Assembly: GCA_021831005.1 (NCBI GenBank)
Contig: JAKBNO010000098.1
Location: 1 to 7,791, forward strand
Length of the DNA stretch: 7,791 nt
Reading direction: 5' to 3'
Origin: Thermoplasmata archaeon
GTDB taxonomy: Archaea > Thermoplasmatota > Thermoplasmata > Thermoplasmatales > GCA-001856825
Both the position numbers and the translations under genes were made by a program. The notes under the pieces were generated by a model. It did not search any database. It saw only the letters and a list, made by a program, of their open reading frames with translations, and was not told the origin of the DNA. Shown here one piece after another: positions 6,368 to 7,791 of this stretch (within the stretch, counting starts at the first letter, position 1; every line of letters begins with the position of its first letter).

Positions 6368-7354
6368 ATGAAACGAACTAGCCTAATAAACGTTGGTGAA
6401 GAAATCGTTTTAAACTCGTTTCCTTTTGTTGATAAAGTGGGAAAAGAGAAGATCCCTGATTACGAGTCATTCGAGTTTACCATTAAGGAAGGGCACGAGG
6501 ATCTACTTGAAAGGAAGCTGATCTCTAGAAATTTGGTGGATGGACACATTGCGGTGGACTTGGGAGGAGGGTATGGAAGAATGACCAACGTCCTTCTTGA
6601 GCATTTCAAGTACGTGGTCCTTGTGGAGTATTCTGAAAGGAATATGGAAAGAGCAGTCAGGTCTCTCGATGGAAATAGGGTACTCTTTGTCCTAGCAGAC
6701 GCAAGGAATCCTCCCATCATGGACGGATCAGTGGACTTCATGTTGTCGTTACGAGTTATGCATCACTATCCAACACTCGAATTTTTGGATTTGCTGGCAA
6801 ACAAGTTGAGAAAGGGCGGGACTTTCCTATTCAACGTGAACAATGTTAGTTCTCCCGTCTTTGCACTTAGCATGCTAAAGAATTTTGCATCTTCAAAGAA
6901 GATTGAAATAAACATGTTCAGTAGGTGCACTCAGGAAGTCCGGGATGGAGCTGGACGCAGCAGTATATACTTCTTGAACTACAGAGACATCCTCGGTAGT
7001 GTTCCAGGTGGTTGCAGAATAGATAAGATGATTGGAGCGGGAATCTTACACAACAGACTGGTGGAAAAGAGAGCAGGCGTGTTAGATCTAGAAAGGTTGA
7101 CCGATGCAGAGCTGTTCCTGTCGAAGGCGTTGAATTTTGCAAGGTTGTATCCAGACATCTTTGTATTCCTAAAGAGTGAGAGGGAGAAATGTTTTCGTGA
7201 GCGTACCAACATCATAGAGGTTCTAAGTTGTAATTTCTGTGGAAGTGCAATGAAAAGAGAAGGAGAGAATGTTGTATGCCTTAAGTGCGGCAAATGCTAC
7301 GTCACAAGAAAAGGTATCATCTACATGCGAGACGACTCTCGTGAACTTACCTAG
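6368..7354 (+). CDS. Class I SAM methyltransferase with C-terminal Trm112-like zinc ribbon
   Basis: The 328-residue protein has motif I AVDLGGGYGR (62-71), an acidic loop VEYSE (86-90), DARNPP (111-116) at the motif III region, LSLRVMHHYP at motif IV (126-135) and a LRKGGTFLFNV strand (147-157): a complete class I core. Residues 286-320 form a zinc ribbon, C288-X2-C291 and C304-X2-C307, followed by a YVTRKGIIYM tail typical of the YbaR/Trm112 type (C-P-x-C ... G-I-P). In stand-alone archaeal Trm112 this ribbon activates partner methyltransferases; in RlmA-like proteins it usually sits at the N-terminus, so the C-terminal position is unusual. The gene diverges from the methyltransferase pair with a six-base gap. 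I see no good box A at 25 bases upstream and no Shine-Dalgarno, but there is no other start codon until M72. Substrate unknown. Confidence 0.85.
   Translation: MKRTSLINVGEEIVLNSFPFVDKVGKEKIPDYESFEFTIKEGHEDLLERKLISRNLVDGHIAVDLGGGYGRMTNVLLEHFKYVVLVEYSERNMERAVRSLDGNRVLFVLADARNPPIMDGSVDFMLSLRVMHHYPTLEFLDLLANKLRKGGTFLFNVNNVSSPVFALSMLKNFASSKKIEINMFSRCTQEVRDGAGRSSIYFLNYRDILGSVPGGCRIDKMIGAGILHNRLVEKRAGVLDLERLTDAELFLSKALNFARLYPDIFVFLKSEREKCFRERTNIIEVLSCNFCGSAMKREGENVVCLKCGKCYVTRKGIIYMRDDSRELT
6384..6390 (-). promoter_or_regulatory. Box A for the methyltransferase pair, inside the opposing gene
   Basis: The minus strand reads TTTATTA, centred 26 bases upstream of the GTG at 6361, identical in sequence and distance to the box before the GT2 gene. 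It falls within codons 6 to 8 of the plus-strand methyltransferase, because only six bases separate the two starts. Confidence 0.55.
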
Positions 7355-7494
7355 AATTAAGAAGATTTATCTTGCCGGCAACAAAGACTTAAGCCCATAA
7401 GAAACGAGTTTGAATGATTCATAGAAGATATTAGAATAGGTAACAGAGTCAGGGATGAAAGGTAGGTAAGCTTCTTAGAGCAATCCTACACCTG

Positions 7495-7500
7495 TTTTTT
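7495..7500 (+). terminator. T-run, possible archaeal terminator
   Basis: Six consecutive T residues follow CCTG, about 140 bases after the stop of the zinc-ribbon methyltransferase. Archaeal RNA polymerase often stops at such runs without a hairpin. The distance from the gene makes this only a candidate. Confidence 0.3.
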
Positions 7501-7548
7501 CGTTCCGTCCTCGATATCTTTTACTGGACTTAAGAATATCAGGAAACC

Positions 7549-7556
7549 TATAAATA
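7549..7556 (+). promoter_or_regulatory. Box A for the final membrane-protein gene
   Basis: TATAAATA is centred 25 to 26 bases upstream of the ATG at 7578. This is the best consensus TATA box in the window and places transcription start at or next to the start codon. Confidence 0.7.
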
Positions 7557-7577
7557 GGAATATTTGAATGAGAAGGC

Positions 7578-7791
7578 ATGCCAGAAACCGAAAAGGGCTC
7601 CCGTAATTTCAGAACAGAAGGGGCTCTGTTCATAGTAGCATTCGTGGTGGCAGTAATCATCCTTTTGACCGATAAGAATCTCCAAACCGATTTCGGAATT
7701 CACGCACGTTACTTCATCCACTGGTACGGAATGCTTGTTATTGCGATTGTAGCTCTTATCGCAGGCGCTATACTCATAACCACAAAGAAAA
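7578..7791 (+). CDS. Small membrane protein, unknown function (3' end cut by window)
   Basis: Seventy-one codons are visible from ATG 7578. A polar N-terminus (MPETEKGSRNFRTEG) is followed by a hydrophobic segment (15-30), a short loop with H42, H48 and aromatic residues (FGIHARYFIHWYG), and a second hydrophobic segment (about 51-67) ending at lysines. This predicts two membrane helices with the loop between them; more may lie beyond the edge. I do not recognise a family. The strong TATAAATA box and the lack of a leader choose this start over the out-of-frame ATG at 7568, though a purine-rich AGAAGG just before the ATG could also help initiation. It starts its own unit, separate from the methyltransferase before it. 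Confidence 0.7.
   Translation, partial: MPETEKGSRNFRTEGALFIVAFVVAVIILLTDKNLQTDFGIHARYFIHWYGMLVIAIVALIAGAILITTKK

Larger units (their letters stand above)
7355..7577. other. Intergenic region with no supported gene
   Basis: A minus-strand frame from 7660 down to 7475 overlaps the membrane-protein gene and lacks a promoter, so it is a shadow. The short palindrome TGAAT-G-ATTCA lies at 7411-7421. I see no tRNA or recognisable small RNA. A T-run and a promoter for the next gene are given separately. Confidence 0.5.

Noticed and set aside
7411..7421. Palindrome TGAAT-G-ATTCA
   Set aside because: Five-base arms only, not near the promoter box at 7549, and no second copy.

Overview
The window looks archaeal. 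Four genes have a T/A-rich box centred 25 to 26 bases upstream of the start codon with almost no leader (TTTATTA twice, TATAAATA, TTTTTTAA), which is the pattern of archaeal leaderless promoters. AGA and AGG dominate the arginine codons, several starts are GTG, and gene content (CDGSH protein, DPM1-like glycosyltransferase, GT-C membrane enzyme) also fits. I lean to a Thermoplasmatales-like or other leaderless archaeon, but the lineage is inference and no rRNA or tRNA was seen.

Layout. Positions 1-1073, all on the minus strand: a CDGSH iron-sulfur protein cut by the window edge, about 470 bases of mostly empty DNA with one possible decayed reading frame, and a DUF488 gene broken by one extra A in a run of five. 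Positions 1184-2554, plus strand: a dolichol-phosphate-mannose-synthase-like GT2 glycosyltransferase directly abutted by a small nucleotidyltransferase-fold protein. Positions 2564-4306, minus strand and convergent with that pair: a polytopic GT-C glycosyltransferase with an extra N-terminal outward-facing domain. Positions 4483-6361, minus strand: two overlapping, apparently paralogous SAM methyltransferases. At 6368, only six bases from the start of that pair and diverging from it, is a third SAM methyltransferase with a C-terminal Trm112-like zinc ribbon. After a 223-base gap, a leaderless small membrane protein begins at 7578 and runs off the window.

How the genes may work together (inference). 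A GT2 enzyme that could charge a polyprenyl-phosphate sugar, a GT-C enzyme that uses such lipid-linked sugars outside the membrane, and three methyltransferases of the kind found in surface-polysaccharide loci suggest building and O-methylation of a surface glycan, S-layer glycan or glycolipid. No known named system is recognisable. The most concrete oddities are the DUF488 frameshift, the six-base divergent start with a promoter inside the opposing gene, the tandem methyltransferase duplication with a new N-terminal region, and the C-terminal zinc ribbon.
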